From assembly GCA_023055355.1 (NCBI GenBank), contig JALJCS010000009.1, positions 46,406,501 to 46,470,500 on the forward strand: a stretch of DNA of 64,000 nt, given 5' to 3'. The position numbers and the translations under genes are program-made. Within the stretch, counting starts at the first letter, position 1; every line of letters begins with the position of its first letter. The notes beneath the pieces were generated by a model. That model was not told where the DNA came from and ran no database searches. It saw only the letters and a program-made list of their open reading frames with translations. Source of the DNA: Agelaius tricolor (Eukaryota > Chordata > Aves > Passeriformes > Icteridae). Shown here in pieces: positions 59,886-64,000 of the stretch.

Positions 59886-62800
59886 AATTCATGTTTGCCC
59901 CACAGGTGTTTCTCTCATGACTTTTTCAAGCTCCACAGAGCTTTTAAGATATTATTATAAATATTCCAGTGGACTCTTGCCCGTTCCCCTATGATCCTGC
60001 AGTCCTGCTGTCACTACTTAGCAATGCAAAAGAGATCATCAGCTATCTTGTGAGATTTTCACACACATCTTGCAGCGAGAAAGTATCAAGGTACAAATTC
60101 TGTGTTAATACACCTGCAGGGACAATCAAAGACAGGAAAAAGGGAGCACTTAAAAAGGGCTAAGAAAAGGTATTATTTATATAATAATAATATTCAGTCG
60201 AGCCTAATAAATACATAGAAGCAGCCACAGCAGCATATAAAACTATGATAAAAAAGAATAAATATTGCAGAAAGGGGTGAAGAAAACAAGATTTCTGTGA
60301 TGCAGCATTTTAGGCCTCTGGGATACCTGCAAGTCTTAATTTACTGCACCAGGAGCTGTTGGTGGACCCCATCCCCATCATCACACTCTGTCCACCCAGC
60401 ATTCATCCAGGCTGGAGAGGACCCAGACTATGCTGGGGCACTCCAGTTTCTGGCTTGTGCTGCCTCACGGATGCAGATTTCCTAAACAGCTATGGAGAAC
60501 CTCCTATGGCAAACGATTCTCCTATGGAGAGCCATAAGGAGAATAGCACTGCATTTCTAGAAGAACAACTACACATGCACTCCTCAGAACCCACCCCCAG
60601 AGCTGTGTATCAGAACCTGAAACATCTGCCACACTTAGGGCCGCTCGAGTAAAAGCAGAATTTTAAAAGAATAGATGTGCACTGTTAACCAGACATGGTG
60701 CCAATATCACCAACAAGAAAATGTGTCCTCTGCAAAGTTCAAAAAGGTTCAAAAATGTAATGCAGGCATTATAGAGAAGCACATTTTCTGAGGTACTATT
60801 ATTCCCTTGGAAGACACTGCTCAATCCTTCAGCAGCTCCAGCACTTGATAGGAAGGCAGTGAATTTGCAGAGTCTTTTGGAGCATTTTAACTGATGTCAC
60901 TGCAGGAGAATGGCAGGACTACCAGAGCAGCCAGCTCAGCCTCTACTGACACCACTGAGAAGATAAATATTCCCCAGATCTCGGCTGGATGAGCCAAGCA
61001 GTAAAGCTCAGCTCTCAGCAAGCTCCCAGCCCAACACTGATTCTGTGTTTTAAAGTTTATGGGGGTTTGGTTTTAGCTGAGTGCAAGCACTCCATTATCG
61101 ATCTGTAATCTGGGCCATTTCACAGAGCCCTGCAGAGTAGCAGGGAAAATAAGGGTCTCTGACAAGTAATAACTCCTTTTCACCTCTATTTTTGATTCTA
61201 TCTCCAGCCATCAACCTTCCAAAGGCACCTGTAATGAAAGCTTCTAGGCAAATGAAACCCAGGTCTCTTCCATAAGTCAGAGCTAATACACCATTAAAAA
61301 TACTTCTGAGGATTTATAGCCCCCAAAAAAGAATACACACTGACTGCACAGAGAGCATCTCATGTGAATACCTCTGGGCCACAGAACTGGGAAATTTCAT
61401 CCTTGTGAAAGATGGATTTTATTTAAGTTTCTGCTGTCCTCAGCAACATAAGTATTTTGGGTTAAGGACTGCATTAAAGAAGAATTAGCTAAAATAAATT
61501 GTATCCCCCTTTTGATCTGAGTATCTCCACAGATATTTAGGAATGGGGATTGGTAGTAGTGTCCTTCCACTTGACCTCTTCCATTTCCCTATGACCAGTT
61601 AGGAAACCACTGAAAGCAGGGGTATTCTATGCTGCAGAACACAGTAAATTTAATAGGTTTACAGGTTCACAGCTCCTGAATGCAGCCCTCAGTGCAGGCA
61701 GTTACTCATTGGAGGAGTAAAGCTTTGTTTGCCCAAGAGCCCTGGTAAGGTCTCAAATAAAGTTTACTCAAGTACATTTGCAGAGGTGTCACTGAGAATC
61801 CCCATAAAATGGTCCTTAAACTGCATTTAACAGGCTTTACTTGATTAATTGAGAAATATATTGGCAGCCATTGGTGATTAGTAGACACCTAAATGTTTTC
61901 ATTTACAAGAATCTTAATAAGGAAGCATTTAAGTAGAATAAAACTTCAATTTAGTTTTGAAAACAATCAAACCACACAGATTTCTTTAACACATCACCTG
62001 AGCACACCATGTTGAACCCAGCAGTAGGAAATCAAGACCACACTGACAACTTCTGACTGTCTAAATCCTTACCAGCAAACTTGTGTTTATTAGTATTGCA
62101 TTAAAACACAAAAACTTCTCCAAAATCAACATATATACATAGATATTTAAAAAAAATTACTTTAACAAGATGTAATTCATCCTTTCTGGATACAAATCTG
62201 TTAACTAATTGGAGACATATTAATTCCTACATTAATCCACATCCTGAAAATTATTTTTATTGTTTATTTTCTTTCAAAGTTGTCCAGAAATAATTTATGT
62301 GAGCTTTACTAGATCATCATCCAAGATGTACCTTACCATGTTTTCTCTACAACCAGAAAAAATTCTGCAGGAATTAGGAGATTCTGTGAACTCCAAATTG
62401 AAGTACTCAGTCTTTGCTGATATAGGTACAGATAAGGCATCTTTTAAAGTAATGATTAAAATTATTTAATTTACCAAACTCATGGCAATAATTTTAATCA
62501 AGACAACCAATGAGTATATGAAAAAGGTAGAACCAAAAGTAATTCTTTTATGTTTATGCAGCAATAGGAAAATTTATCTAAGTCCTATTGATTTCAAAAG
62601 TGGTGCAAAAGACAAAATCCTTGCCCAAACCAAAAGTCTCATCATATTCTGTTCTAAGCTTTCCAGCACTTATTTAGAGCTTTAGTCTGAACTGGTTTAG
62701 CACTCTGAGCAAAGTAACAGATATTGCCCCAAACCTAGGTGTTTAAAGTTAAAAGTAGCTGTTTGAAGAAGAAAATCTCAAATGTGAAACACCGAGATTA

Positions 62801-64000
62801 ATTCCAGGAAAATGCTAAGTGTGTTTTACTCATACTCAATTATATCTTCCCAAAAAGAGAAAATCCTCACACCGTATCTTGCTTCTAATTACCATTGATA
62901 AAACATCACCAGTGCTGTGAGAAACACACTCTACACTAAGGAGGAAAATTACATCCAGGAACCTGGATTTCTTTTCTAAAATGTTGACATCTGCCAACAG
63001 TAGACTAATTCCAAGAAATTTCTGTTTTCTCCCAAGGAAAACAATCTCTACTTTCAAAATGGGGTGCAAAAAAAGATTCAAGAAGGAAAACTTCCAGAAC
63101 ACAGTAAAACATAGGAAGTGTTCTCAGCAAGAGAATAAAACTGGGTTGTTATACTTCAGAGAGGACATTGTAGAGGCCCAGTGGAGCCAAGAGCATGAAG
63201 AGCAAACAACCCCAGAGCAGCTGATGTGACATTCTCCCAGAAGGAGATTTGGTTGTGAAACTTTCAGCAGAATAAACCCAAACCCTGCTTTACAGAAAAC
63301 AAGTCAAAAATTTCCCCATCCAATTTGCAGCCTGGCTGACAAAGTTTGTCTCTTCCATAAGAAGCCTCAGAATTACGATCCCATCACATGCTGAAAACAA
63401 AAAGAACATTTTCAAACACACCTCTGATTTTAAGATATTCTTGAGCCTTTTATCACTTTGCATCACACTTTAGCTTGTGGGGTCTCAGTTGCCTTGTAAA
63501 ATAAGATTTAAGATATTAAATCTGCTCTGATTCAGATGAAAACATACTCATACAAGTCCTAAAAGGATGCAGCTGATTTCTGTAATAATTTTTTACACAC
63601 TCTATTATATTGGTTAATTACTTGGGAGAAAACTCTTAGAAACTTAAAACAGAAAAAACCCAAAAGCAACCATACTGACTGATGTGGGGCTGCAAAGACT
63701 TTTAAAAGTAGGGCAGTCTAGAAATATTAGATTTGTAACCCACGTTACAAATCCAGTTTTGCTTGTGCAAATATCCAGTGTTACCCCATTTTAAAGCACT
63801 GTTCCACTTCATTGTGTGTGATTTAAAAACCTACAGAGCTGACTATGTTTTATTAATGGAGAGCAGCTGGGGAGAGGAGAATTCCTACACAGCACCTTGT
63901 CATGCGGAAACACAAGGCATTATTTTTATTAATTGTTAAGCAATTTGTCTGCTCTACCACCAAACAACTTTCCCTCATGTGCAATCCACAGCCCTGCCAA
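59886..64000. other. unique non-coding DNA
   Basis: No gene, RNA gene or recognised repeat is seen. Open frames of 60-97 codons (for example 60359-60652 plus, 62836-63102 minus) have no family resemblance. AT-rich unique sequence continues to the end of the window. Confidence 0.55.

Noticed and set aside
1..64000. CRISPR arrays, bacterial operons, rRNA or tRNA genes, mitochondrial insertions, endogenous hepadnavirus or retroviral coding genes
   Set aside because: None was seen on reading both strands. The sequence is vertebrate non-coding DNA with CR1 fragments and one LTR-like block.

Overview
This window is vertebrate nuclear DNA, almost certainly from a bird and probably from a songbird. 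It is AT-rich and CpG-poor. Its recognisable interspersed repeats are CR1 LINE 3' fragments at 42969-43380, 55410-55474 and 59371-59885. At 13367-13928 there is an LTR-like block whose sequence I associate with a passerine endogenous retrovirus family; that attribution is from memory and was not searched. There are no bacterial-style operons and no rRNA or tRNA genes. No protein-coding gene could be recognised by family. Most open frames of 60-160 codons overlap on both strands, lack a good start context, or lie inside repeats, so they are treated as chance frames.

Layout. 1-13.3 kb is mostly unique non-coding DNA, interrupted by a TA-rich tract (4092-4272), a four-copy purine-rich minisatellite (8876-8976) and an A-rich C/A tract (10385-10428). 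13.37-14.21 kb holds the LTR-like block and then a striking near-perfect 50-bp inverted repeat with a 7-nt spacer (14103-14209). 14.2-31.9 kb is unique sequence with homopolymers, small tandem duplications and one G-rich island (20740-20990) containing a canonical G-quadruplex motif. 31.9-32.7 kb holds the best candidate for genic sequence: two short exon-like blocks and a longer terminal one (31892-31935, 32125-32154, 32287-32448). Their single open phases are compatible across splice-like junctions, and an AATAAA follows at 32689. It is followed by a segment dense in homeodomain, SOX, T-box and E-box-like sites (32761-33190). 33.2-64 kb is again unique non-coding DNA with microsatellites, a very compact G-quadruplex (36778-36792), the three CR1 fragments, two GC-rich patches and a second long TA-rich tract (52696-52926).

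The window is best read as intergenic or long-intron DNA, possibly including the last exons of a plus-strand gene near 32 kb. No pathway or multi-gene system can be assembled from it. The most unusual observations are the long hairpin at 14.1 kb, the possible gene end at 32 kb and the two G-quadruplex motifs. None could be checked by alignment here.
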